Below are positions 1-11,366 of a DNA stretch of 64,000 nt, in pieces. Made by a program: the position numbers and the translations under genes. The notes below the pieces were generated by a model. That model was given only the letters and a program-made list of their open reading frames with translations, ran no database searches and was not told where the DNA came from. Numbering within the stretch: the stretch's first letter is position 1; every line of letters begins with the position of its first letter. The DNA comes from Romanomermis culicivorax (lineage: Eukaryota; Nematoda; Enoplea; Mermithida; Mermithidae), in assembly GCA_963922205.1 (NCBI GenBank), contig CAWUHX010000226.1, positions 496,001-560,000 on the forward strand. The letters are read 5' to 3'.

Positions 1-386
1 CTCTACTTATGAAGCATGACTCACGGTTTAGCAGAAAGTAGCAGAACTGTGAAGGAATACTAGCTATCCAGGTCCATGATTTAGAAGTATTTCAAGAAAA
101 CAAACTCTGCTGCGAAAATTTTCAGAGTATAAGAAGTTTTCAGCAGCTTAATCATGAGGAAACATTTTCCGTTCGGTCAGAAATTTACTGAAGTAACTAC
201 GAGCCATAGAGAAAATATATTACAAAATCAGTGCATAACAAATGCTACTGTAAATAGCCCCATCAGCTTAATCTAGAAAAGATATTGTGAAGACATACTA
301 AAGTCTGTTGTGGGAAAATTTCTTGGAAATATATTAAAGAAAAAATACCTGTAAATAGTAGAAAGTGAGAAAAACTATCATCTCAC
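1..386. other. Intron of the coiled-coil gene
   Basis: AT-rich sequence after the exon 2 donor with no open frame. Positions 75-105 resemble one terminus of the 250-bp MITE family A found elsewhere in the window (TTTAGAAGTATTTCAAG followed by AAAACAAAC), too short to call. Confidence 0.5.
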
Positions 387-951
387 TTTCAGTTCCTGGA
401 TGATACTCCGCCTGATCGTTACTTCGTTGCTCAAATCTTCCTTATTGTTTATTTCGGCTTCCAAATCGTCCAACGTTTTTTGCAAATGACGTTTTCTCTT
501 CTCATTTTCGACAATTTGTTCTTTTAATCGACGTCCGACGATTTCTTGCACGACGTCACCCGCGCCGTTCTCGAATCGCCGCGACGACAAAATCGACTCG
601 CGCCGTAACGTCAATTGCTTGCCGGCGTCACGCAGTCGGATGTCGACGTCGCGTCGTCGCAATTTGGCCGCCGTCAAAGCGGCGTCCAAATCGAAATATT
701 CCCGGCGGCGAGCGGCCGCGGCGTCGCGGAGCCGCGCCGTTTCTTGCGTCTGCTCGCACAATTTGACGCTCAATGCCGCCAGTTGCTCTTTGAACGCTCG
801 CAATTTCGTTCGGCGATCGTTTTCTAAGCGGACGAGCGTCGAAGATAGACAATCGTGCTCGTTTTTGGCCAACGACGAATCTTTTTCGAGCGATGTCTCA
901 ATCTCGATTTGGTTTTTTAGCTGATTTTCGACTAGCATCGTGCAAGGCTTC
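387..951 (-). CDS. Exon 2 of the coiled-coil gene
   Basis: 188 codons of heptad-like, charged sequence (Lys/Arg/Glu/Gln/Leu), with open reading throughout and high GC relative to flanks. Acceptor TTTTTTGCAG at 952-961, donor GTGAGA at 381-386. Reading on past the donor meets TGA after two codons, which supports splicing here. Confidence 0.72.
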
Positions 952-3900
952 CTGCAAAAAAATTCTTCATACGGCCACTCAGCCAGTTAATCTACTGGAG
1001 CCTTCAAGTTTTGTTCCCCGTATAGCCTGATCCACCCTTGTGTTTCAACTTTAAATTTAATGTCTATATCTACAGTATACCATGAGTTGCAAAACCACTG
1101 CTTTTTACGCCAATTTTTGCATTATTTCTTCAAAATGAAGTATCCAGCAGTAATTCGGCTATTGCAATATGAGTTCACTGTAAAAAATGCTTTACCAGTA
1201 ATAAAAACTGAACGGACTAAGCACTGAACGCCTAGCTTCTGAACTAACAATGATTACTTTTGGTAATCATGAACATTTGTTTGCATTTGCTGTTTATCCT
1301 AAGTGATCTGAAAACTGCCATTATAAAATGTTTGTACCCAAGTCATTTGAGCTGAAGTGTTTGAATATCATTAGGCAACCATTCTAGTTTAATGCCTGTG
1401 ACTTCCGCACGCATAAATGAAGTCTGCATGATCCTTTATTTACAATAAGCCATCGCTTTGTGGTGATAATTTTTGGCAACTCATTTCTGTAAAATGCTTC
1501 TTTAGTTATTTAAAATGAAGATTAAGTGAACCAAGCCCAAAACCTCAGGTTCCTTATTCACAATAGTATGTTTTGATCAGCAAGAACAAAATAATTGTGT
1601 ACGGTAAAATTCGCATTTTTTCCTAAGTTTTGAGAGCTGTAGATGAATCTATCTGATGCTTCCGAAAATTGAGTCCTAATAGTTCATGATTTCATTCAGT
1701 TCCAAAACAAATGGAATTTTAGTAGGTTAACTTTTTTATCGACTACTAGAAATCAAAGTCTCATAGCTGCCCTGTTAACTATAATTCAACGCTCTGTGCT
1801 TTACCGACCACGTTGTATGCTTGTCACGAAGCGTTTCTGATTTTCTTCAGAAATTTGCAGAAACAATATATTCGAAAATCAAACGATCAAAAAGATTATG
1901 AGTGGAATCGCCCGTTTTATGGTTTTCACATTATTATCATGAAAAATCTTTAAGAAACAAACAAATAGGAAACAAACACCTCCAAATCAAAAAAGAACTG
2001 ACAGTTTTAGCTTTAGCCGAAATATCGATGATCATTGATAAAAATTTTCACAATTTAAAAAAGAATAAATTTTTCGGTGAAGACTAATGGGAAATTCTAC
2101 TGCCGATTATCGAAGGAATAATCGCACATATGGAACACATGAAATTTATTATTTAGTTCAACCAACTTAAATCGCTCATCAAACACTTTCACGAGTAGCA
2201 TGATTATCTGATCAGCACATAATATAAATATAAAGTGTAAATGGCACTAGATAATAGTTTATTCTGCATGAGGCAATTCAAGAGCTTCCACCGATATGTA
2301 CAAGTAATGTTAAGAAGATAATTGACTAAGTATATGCTACTTGGATTAGCGAACCATGAGCGCTCAAGACCAACTAGCCTTTCACGAGGACCGTTTGAGA
2401 CAACCCGCTCACTACTTATCACATTACGTACTATATTTGCCAAAATAACAGTTACTGAAACATGAAATTTTGAGTTATTTGTCCTAACAATTAACTATAA
2501 GTTAGTCGTCTAAGATTTTGCATGAAAATTTTATGGTGACCCATCACCTCGACCCCGTTAGTTCAAATAATGCATACAATTGCCGATACCTCGAACAATA
2601 TTATTTTTGTTCAGAAGAATTTTTATGCTAAGCATCACGTTACCCTGAATGCACGATGCAGACTAATCCTAAGCTTACGCTTAAGTCATAGCCTAAGTTT
2701 AGCCTAAGCCTAAACAAGCATAAGCATAAGCCTAGCTTAAGCCTCGCCTAAACCTGAGCATAGCCTGAGGTCAAGCCTAATTCTAAGAATAAGCCTGAGC
2801 TTAAGATTATGCCTAAGCCTAAGCTGAAGAATAGTGAAAATGAAATTTTGAAATTACGCGGAATTTGTACATTCGCCTCGAATCATTATTTGATGTAACA
2901 GTATATTGCCAGTGTAGGAGTTTAATAATTAGACCTACAAATTATTATTCGAGGTAAGGGGACACAACCGGTTATATCATACCTATACATCATACCTATA
3001 CATCGATCGTGCCTTTACCCCAACCATATCCTTACCTCGACTAAAATGAAACATGAAAAGCGTCTTTTATAAACCGCACCCTTACCTCGACTGCTAAAGA
3101 AGTTCCTGAAAATTTAATGTGATTGTTATTATCCCACGAAGGCACCTACGTAAGCATAAGCCATAATATCGTAATTTACCATAAGTGCAAAGATTTTCAT
3201 ACATTAGAATACCATTTGATGTATAAATAGTCGAGGTAAAGAGGTTGTGATGAAAAAGGAGTTTTTGAAACACAAATACATTGGTCGAGGTAACGGGAAT
3301 TTAAAGCATCAGTCGAGCTAACGGCACGGTCGAGGTAAAGGGATGGTCGCGGTAAACGGACACTGGCATCACGTTTAGGTCACTGAAAGAATTTCCGTTG
3401 AAGCTAAAATTAAGTTTTGAGATTCAGAACTTATATTTGAACTTGATTCACATAATTTCATTTACTATGAATATTTTCCGCGTACGTAATTTGTGTTATG
3501 CAGATTATTTTCAAATATGGCTTCTGATTTTGATATTGAGCCTGTTCATTTTCAACTCAGCTAGACATAAAATTCATGGATAAACTATTTCAAGTTTTGA
3601 ATGAAAATAAATTTTCTCACCAAGTTTTGTTCGTACGCTCGTTCGTGTCGTACATGATCTGATGCTTGAAATATTCGATCAAATCTTCGCACCAAACGTA
3701 CAATTCGTAGACGTAGGGCCAAAACGTTCGTTTTTCGTTCCCGGTCCTTTCGGGCGGCAAATAATCTTTTAAATTTTGATCTTTCGAATAACAAAACTCG
3801 TACGTTTCGAAAATTTGTTCATACAAGCGATCGATCAAGCCGGAAAATTCCGAATAGCTGCGAAAATCGACTTCGGTCGAAAGGGTATTGCAGTCTAGCG

Positions 3901-3988
3901 ATTTTCGGCCGCTATCATCGTTTATTGCTGATAGAATTTCAATCAGTTGACTTTGAAGCGCTGCCAAATTTTCTAGTACAGACAACAT
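387..3988 (-). CDS. Unassigned coiled-coil protein gene, 3' part off the left edge
   Basis: I do not recognise the family. Two exons are supported: 3988-3621 and 951-387. The first begins with ATG at 3988 and ends in phase 2 at a GTGAGA donor. The second starts after a TTTTTTGCAG acceptor with one base that completes the split codon as Trp, so the phases agree. It ends in phase 0 at a GTGAGA donor, so the gene continues beyond position 1. The 311 visible residues consist of an N-terminal helical part rich in Trp/Tyr/Phe around WPYVYELYVW (about residues 90-100), followed by a long, strongly charged coiled coil over nearly all of exon 2 (Arg/Glu/Leu rich, with an RRR-rich middle). A small N-terminal domain plus coiled coil occurs in kinetochore, centrosomal and intraflagellar proteins, but nothing here decides between them. 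The exon is much more GC-rich than its surroundings, as are the other genes here. Confidence 0.72.
2663..2826. repeat. Degenerate telomere-like hexamer array (GCCTAA/TTAGGC)
   Basis: Roughly eight GCCTAA units and many one-base variants (CCTAAG, GCTTAAG) are packed into 160 bp inside the intron of the coiled-coil gene. TTAGGC is the telomeric repeat of many nematodes. The array is strongly decayed, so an interstitial relic or a chance low-complexity run are both possible. Confidence 0.5.
2868..3370. mobile_element. Inverted-repeat element with TCGAGGTAA subrepeats
   Basis: The motif TCGAGGTAA followed by A/G and GG occurs in one orientation at about 2949, 3230, 3284 and 3330 and in the reverse orientation at about 3031 and 3080. 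The two orientations form short arms around a roughly 150-bp middle. A direct repeat of ATCATACCTATAC lies at 2976-3003. No ORF. Probably a small foldback-type element; ends and target duplication are not defined. Confidence 0.42.
3621..3988 (-). CDS. Exon 1 of the coiled-coil gene
   Basis: Contains the likely start codon at 3988; an upstream GTG is in frame but ATG is preferred. 122 codons plus two bases. The donor is read on the minus strand as TTG followed by GTGAGAAA. Aromatic-rich globular-looking segment near its end. An upstream non-coding exon cannot be excluded. Confidence 0.68.
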
Positions 3989-6900
3989 GATCACGTCGGG
4001 GACAATTGGAGAAGACTGGTGGTTTTACGAATCAAGTGTAAATTTCAAGTAGTTTAAATGAAAATCAGTGAAGTGTAATTATGCAATAGTCGATCCACAG
4101 ATACTTTACAATATTTTACTTGATTATAATCCTCAGCAACAGTTATCGACGTAAGAGATTAAAGATTTTTTAAATTATATTTGCAAATCATTCTGCTTAC
4201 ATGTAGATATTGACAGTAATTTCGACTGTAGCTGTATCATTTTACACTTCACTTACATTTGTTTGCTTATAGTATATCATAACTTTAGTCATGTGTATGC
4301 AATGATGCAGTGATCTTACAAGCAATAATTGCTGATTAATTTATAATTTATCGGAAGAACATTTTCTGTGCAAACGCTAATTACAAAGTCGATTTGAAAT
4401 CGGCAAAGGGAACATGAACCTCAAATAATCTTCCGTCTGAGAAAGCCCAATACTTAAAAGCTGACTTTTCATTAGGGTATTTCCACTTTTCAGGTTTTCC
4501 ATAGTATCCTGACTATATTTCTGAACTTTGTTTTCATACTACAGTGCATTTATTATAGTAAATCAGCATAGTGCACCAAAATCTTTTTTCTGTCTGAGTT
4601 CAAAACATTCGAAGTGAACTTGATGGTTCAATTTCAAAGAACTCAATTCTAGAAGTATATCATCAACCACCTTCGTACGTCGAAAATGATTTTAGTGGAC
4701 AACGATAAATAAATGGTCTTATCTTTTTGTAAACGTTCATATTCAATACGGATTGAATCACAAGTTTAAACGAAAATGCTGCAACAATTACTACCATCTG
4801 GTGCCTGTTGTAATGCATGCAAGCCTGAGGTTCAACTGGACATCGGTTCACCTTGCAAACCGCAGGTTCACTTAAACTGGACGTGGGTTTTCGAAATCTC
4901 GAGCTTGGTTTCAGCAACCTTCTAGGAGAAATCACTCTTAACAGAGAAAAAACAAAAAAAAAACGTTTTCATTTCTTGTCATGCAAAAGAAAAAAATTGA
5001 CTGTAGTTATGGTCTTCCACGCTGGAATTCATTTAAAAAGATGTAGAAGTCTTACTGTAACCAACTTTTTCACGAAAAAATAATGAAGATAATAAAGAAG
5101 CTCGAACTTAAATGCATACGATAGTTAGGACTTAAGCCTACTGCATACAGGAGGCATACAGGCGCACAGATTTAAACCTACTACCCCAAGGATTTAACTT
5201 TTCCATTGCTTTAAAGCCAAGCAGCATAATCCTGATTGCGAAAATCTAGTTTTGAAAATTTGGCTAATGAACCTGGCCAAATTTTATTTACGCCAGGCAT
5301 ATACTAATGTAAATCTTTGATTGGTTTTTCTTCTGCAAATGCATTTCTCTACATTCACAGTCTCATTTTGATATTAATAGATTAAACCTTTAAATTTAGT
5401 TTAATTTAAGTTTAGTGAATGACGACCCCATAAATTTGCAACAATCATAATCTTAGGGTCTTTTATCTCTAAAGCTAAAGCTTACAGATGAAACTACTTG
5501 AAATCCGTTTGTGTGACCATACTGTAGAATTCTTTGCTCATTATTCAAAATGGAAAACGTATTTGTAGATGATACGTATCAGTTTTACCTTCTGGGATCA
5601 TCAAAATTTGCGTCGTATACCACAAATCTGAATTTTTCTCAGCCCACCAAAGCTGACTTGTGAAAAAATTATGCCAACTTAATTCTTGAGCGCGTCGAAG
5701 GAACTCATTTGAAAAAATCGGCTGTATTCGTCCAAAATTTTTGGCGCATATAAGCATTATTTTAAAGACTGAAAGGCGTCTGCTTCAGAAGATGAAATAC
5801 ATCACAAAACTTAACCATGACTGTAACTGACGGCAACTATGTGTTGTTTTTTTGAATACAAATTGTGAAAGACTGTTCATCATTGTCAGCATTTTTTGTT
5901 CGATCGTCAAGTCCGTTTAAAAAAGTGCAGCTCGCGGGGAACTATTGACGTTTTTTGAGTTTGAATTTTGCTTTTTTGCCCAGAGGATTTGTAGGATCAT
6001 CCTGTAGGAGGCGTTATACATTGCCATCATCTCGCATGCTGCGGCAAAAATGCTAATCAAGTGGCCCATTTATTTTCTCGTAAATTTCCAGAATCCCAAA
6101 TCGAAAATTGAAAACCGACGATGACGCGGTGTTGCAGTTAGAGTCGCAAAAATTAAATTTCACGATCGTCAAGAGACTGACAGAGACATAGTACATAATG
6201 TGGTTCTGTATCAAAAATGCTCGGTTAATTTCGACGAGGATTAACAGAGAAAGATAGAAGGTTCACCGACGCCCCCAAGTCCCCTACCGTATCATCGGCC
6301 AAAAGTTTATTACTGTAATAAGGCAATTTTAGCTGCCTAGATTACTGTATCCGATGATGGAACCAAGAATCTTCCTTTTTTCCTCGTTTCTTTTACTATC
6401 TTTCGCGGGTGGGAGGAAAAATTTCAGCTTGTTGCCCGGAACATTCTGCCATATAATCCTGCGCCTTTAAAAGTTAATTAAATATAGGAAACGGGCAGAA
6501 ATTAGCGGCTCTCGCTTTTCTCTAAATCCTAGTCAGATAGATTGTGAAGGCACCAGCTTCATCTTGAGCCAATTGAATTTTCTTTGGTTATTTCTTTTTT
6601 GCTTCTACCGGCCTTCCTTTAGAAGATCGGCTTGCATCGGGGTCCCATATGGGCCGCAATTTTTATTGCATTGGTCAAAAATGAGATTGCGCTCGTTGAG
6701 AGCTATCTAGCTACAGTAATTCCTATTATTTTTACTTATCGAAAAAGTTTTGCTTTCGGTATACTGTAGATTTTTATCCGATGCGGCGTTCATCTTTGGC
6801 AGCAATTTAATTTCGTACGTGGGGTGAATAATGCTAATTTGATTAGAGTGTATAACGTCGAGGTTAGAAAAAGGAGGGATATTCATGTTTTCTTGCCTCT

Positions 6901-9242
6901 TCGTGTTCTTTTAGGAAGAAAAATTATCTCATTTTCTAGGAAGTAATCCGACTGACTCTACCGCAATACTATTGATTAATCTGATTCTTGATGATATCGT
7001 TATTCAGTCTCAGAAATGAACTATACTGTCTTTCGGAATTCGTAGAATGAAAATTCACTGTATACAATTTTCGCTAGTTACGTTTGACGTCAGCAAGAGT
7101 AAATATCTAGGTTATTTGCTTGAACAAAAAATTACCTTGCTGATTTTGAACTTATGAATGTCGTTTGAAGTTTATTTCTGTACTTATCGTACTGATCGCC
7201 ATTCGCGATCACAGATTTTTACGCACTAAAAACGTGTTAGTTGGGAATAACCAGCTGCGAGATTCTAGAACTTTGAATTCTTCATCGTACAAATTTGAAA
7301 AAAAAATCATAAATTTGAACAACGAGCATTGACCGACTTTACAGAATCTATTGAGAACAAATTACAGTTCTTCGTATCTACAAGTAACTGGATCGATCTT
7401 GTGGAAAGTAATCTTCAGTCTTCACTCAAATGTAAGTAAGTTTCATCATTTCACCCGTTGTACACGCTAATCATATTGTACTGCACTTTTGCTTCCTGAG
7501 TTTTTGTGATTGACAGTGCGATCTTAAATTGCTCTTTTTAAAAAAGCTCAAGGTATTCCTTCGAATATCGGATGAAAAATTTGTATTTAACGCAACCAAT
7601 CAACTAAAAAATCATCATTTTATTTCGTGGATTTTTCTGGGCTAGAATTTCATTGAAGCATTTGACACGACAATATTTTAAAAAAATGACAAAATTCATC
7701 CTGACACAAATCAAATTTCATGAAAATTTTTTCTTCAAATTTAAGTTCATCAAAAAAATTAGGTTTCACGTGTGAAGCTATCAAACTAGGATAATATAGC
7801 TGCTGGAAGAAGGTTGGACCATGAATAATTCGGTCATAGACGTACGATTCGGAATTAGAATTTTAAAACTTGCTGACTGACCATTTGATAACTTTGAGAT
7901 TGCCGCGAATCCTTTGAGTACTATTACCTCAAAAAACAAATTTCGTTGAACTTTTTTCCGTTTGGCGGCTCATTTGAATTTTATAGCGTCGAGTCTATTT
8001 TAGCATTTCCGCCAGAATGCATGTTTGCGACATCAACAGACAAAAAATTGCATTGTTGTTTTGTGTGGAAAAAATGCAATAAAATGTTCATGCTCATCTG
8101 GCGAACGTCAGACTTACTTGCTTCTTTTGTTGGGAAAGTGTGGTACAATATCGATAACCTCCGAACCGTGATTTATTAAAGTATGCCAGCAATGGTAAGA
8201 TTGAGTGTGATTTACCCACTGTCCACATAGTTATTTGATTGCACAATTTAGAATATTGCAACAAAATATGCAGAAACGGAATCATCAATCTTAAAGTTCA
8301 AAAATTGATGATTTCCTTCCTACGCAAAAAAAGCTTGCCAGCTGTGCACATCAGTTAAATCACAACAAGTGTGGTGACAGGCGCATTTCAGCACCAGTCT
8401 TTGGATTGTAGGGCAAATACTATTATAGCCTTATTTGTCTTGTTGACCACTGGTCACGTATATATCCTTTGGAAACAGACCAATCTTGGCCTGCAAACAA
8501 TACAGTTTCCTTGCGGTGTCGAGAGCTTCACCAAATACAAAACGAAAGCAAATCATTTGGCCGTTAAGTGGCACTTGCACACACGTTTCTGGCAGCGAAT
8601 GCAGACCAACATCTCCGTTTCAAAACACGGTATCTTAATATGGAGAAGCTACTATCTGCAAATAATTAAGCTACAAGCGTGTGGTGCATCTATGTGTATA
8701 TGCAGCTTCCTGCAACAACAACAACGTGACCATCAATTTTGATTCTAATATACTAACCCAATCGGTATTACTGTAGCTCTCTATATTTATATGCATAAGC
8801 TTTATTATAAGAATGCTCGGCTAAATTGTCTTTTATCGTCTCTTAGCAGGTCGGAAAAGAGCTCGTTCATTTCCTTGACTCCGAATATAGTTACAGTAAT
8901 ATAATTTGCGATAGCGACAGGTGCGATACTTTCTGAAGTAAATTCATGGTTCGAAGATTGAGACGAGCTGACTTTTAGTGCAGGAATTTAATAAATTTCG
9001 TCATCTGCAAAATTTGTTGCAATTGCGCTTGTCTAAAACATCTACCTTCAGTACTACGACATTTCACTTCTCCTCTTCTACAGTACTCCAAAGCTTTAAT
9101 TGGCTTTCTTAATTCTTTGAAGAACAAACATGTCTGCCCCAGCTTTGGAAAGGCTCCCTTGATGCCTTACCATCGATGACTATGTACTTCCGACGGGATC
9201 AACGGCAGTAGAAATTTGTAATCTGTTGCTCGTTATGACACC

Positions 9243-10392
9243 CGGGCCGGTTTTTTCATTCACTTAACCATGTGCTATCTTAGCCACGATAAACTTCCTA
9301 GCGTGGCTAAAATGGGTATTGCTAGTTGACTAAAAGATAAAATAATTACAGTTGAGTTGACTAAGGGATAAAATGTGGGTTAAAATGACCATGGCCAAGT
9401 TGACCATGGCTGACTCGACTAAAGCTAACATAGCATGCTTACTTCTCCAAAGACTTATTGGACTGTGGCTGTCTTGCTAATAAGCAATGCGTTGAACAGG
9501 GATGAACCATTTCAGTTGATTACGGCTACTAAATTGAGGAATCTGTTACTTCTAATTTTTTAGTAAAATAATTTGATCACTTTTCATTCTACAGTACGCC
9601 ATAAGTCAGTAAGTTTCTCACTCAGCTCTGCAGCGAAAAGCATTAAATATACCAAATGTCAAACTTTGCATTAGAAATCGATTCATTCCGCCACTTGTCT
9701 TGTTAGGGTGCGCATTGATTCCGTGAATTTTTGAAGTATTTGCCATTTTTTGGATTTGTCATCGCTTGAACAAAGAAATTGTTTAAATAGAAGAATCGGA
9801 TGTGAGCCCACCGGAAAAATGTGAGATAACAAAGTTCGTGTCAGATGTTACTGTATCGACAGAGATCTACGAAGACTTCTGCACTACAGTATTTTGGTAA
9901 ACAATTCACATACATTTGGATACTTTTGAACATTGACACGAAAATCATATTCACATGAGAATCCTCAAGCAAAAAAATGTCCTGTATTAGAACTTTGTCG
10001 AATTAAAATTTTTTTAAAGATTCGTTTGTCACGAGACGATAAGATGCCAAACTTGGCAATGCACCAGCCTTGAAGTTAGAAAAAATGCAGACAACTGTTG
10101 GATGTCTATTTTTATTGTACCTACCGGAGTCAGCTTTTTCTGCATACCGAAAAATTCAGAATTTTAATAAAGGGCTAACTTGACTTTGACTAAGTTTACT
10201 ACGGTAACATGTGAAGAACCCGATTGTGGTTAACTGAACATCCTAAGATGTTAACTGGCTAAATTAGCCATGGTAACCCATGAGAAACACCATAGTGGTC
10301 AAATTAACCACGATTATATGCTGGGAAACGCGTCAAGTTGTTTACTGGTCAAGTTGGTTGTGCCTTACTTGACCACTAAAATAAAAAGCGGC
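9243..10392. mobile_element. Foldback-like element with GGTCAAGTTAACCA-type subrepeats
   Basis: The left arm (about 9250-9440) and right arm (about 10165-10390) are crowded with variants of TTGACTAA, TGGTCAA, GGTTAA and CCATGGCCAAGTTGACCATGG. They lie in opposite overall orientation around about 700 bp of unique AT-rich DNA. The left terminus GGGCCGGTTTTTTCA followed by ACTTAA matches the terminus of the palindromic element at 31459-31797, which suggests one transposon group. The right terminus is decayed. No coding capacity is visible. Confidence 0.45.
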
Positions 10393-10456
10393 TTCTGAAG
10401 CTGACAGTACAGATCACTGTGAACCGCTGTACTATTGAACACAGATTTTTGAAGCT

Positions 10457-10637
10457 CTATAGTCTGTTTTCTTCATAAAATGCTTGCAAATTTAAATATG
10501 AAAAAGTCTTTTGCAATATGTTTTTACTGTAGGACAGTTGAGTAGGCGCACAAATTTCCAGTCCTATGCGACATTCGATTTATCAGGAAATGACAAAAAT
10601 ATGAAATAGTTGATACAAGCATTTCAAGAAAAAGACC
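10457..10637 (-). mobile_element. MITE family A copy (internally deleted)
   Basis: Begins CTATAGTCTGTTTTCTTCAT and contains the family core CAAATTTCCAGTCCTATG and ATCAGGAAATGACAAAAAT. Ends TTTCAAGAAAAAGACC. About 180 bp against 250 bp for complete copies such as 43271-43520. Confidence 0.6.
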
Positions 10638-11191
10638 GCAACTGAAATTTTCGACAACTGAACTACTAGAATAACTCATGAGTGCCTGGTGCAACCAACT
10701 GCGAGAACACAGATATGCTTTGTGTGGCTGTGCTCAACTGGGGTTATGCACAAAATACCTTGATCGTAAAGCCCTAGTCCAACTTGGAAATTTCCAATAT
10801 GGCATTACCAGTAAGACTCAACAAGATTATCACGTCCATAAGATACATGTTGTTAATCATTAAGAACAGATAACCCTGAAAATTGCTCAGTTTCACTGCA
10901 GTTCTTAAAATTGGTCATATAAGTTGACAGTGTACAGAGATGACTACTTTTTATCTTAATATACACGCATTATTTCTCTCCGCCATTGTTAACTGTACAA
11001 AATCCTTGATTTCAAGGAAACCACTGTGATCCGACTATTCTCAAAAGCTCAAGTTTTTTTCCGCTAACTTCATCCCAATTGCCGCTCTAAACAGATATAT
11101 CTTCTATTCGAAATTTTCCAATTTAGTTCTACCTTCTTTTTTCCCTTTTGCCAGGAAAAATTGCATAAATTTTAATTCAATATTTCGAAAA

Positions 11192-11366
11192 ATGGACGAA
11201 AAAGGTAGCGATGACGGAGCGTTGGATTTTTCGTCAACGTCGAGCGTCGCCGGTAGTTTAGCAGAAGAGGAGAAACATCATCATAATCACGATTCCGAGG
11301 GTCATGAATCCGACACACCTGCTTTACAGAAAAAGATCAAATTTGAGGCGATCACTGTCCATAAAG
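11192..11366 (+). CDS. fax-1: fax-1 exon 1, acidic N-terminus
   Basis: Starts at ATG 11192; 58 codons plus one base, rich in Asp/Glu/Ser/His. Donor AAAG then GTAATC. Reading continues open past the donor, but the phase needed by exon 2 fixes the splice at 11366. Confidence 0.75.

Larger units (their letters stand above)
3989..11191. other. Intergenic region between divergent genes
   Basis: 7.2 kb between the start codons of the coiled-coil gene (minus) and fax-1 (plus), so it should hold promoters of both. I see no convincing exon. It contains a foldback-like element at 9243-10392, a MITE at 10457-10637 and several copies of the octamer TTACTGTA or its complement (for example near 6346, 6711, 8767, 9849). 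No TATA box stands out at either start. Confidence 0.6.

Noticed and set aside
8371..8742. 123-codon plus-strand ORF
   Set aside because: No recognised similarity, no clear splice partners and no codon bias like the real exons here.
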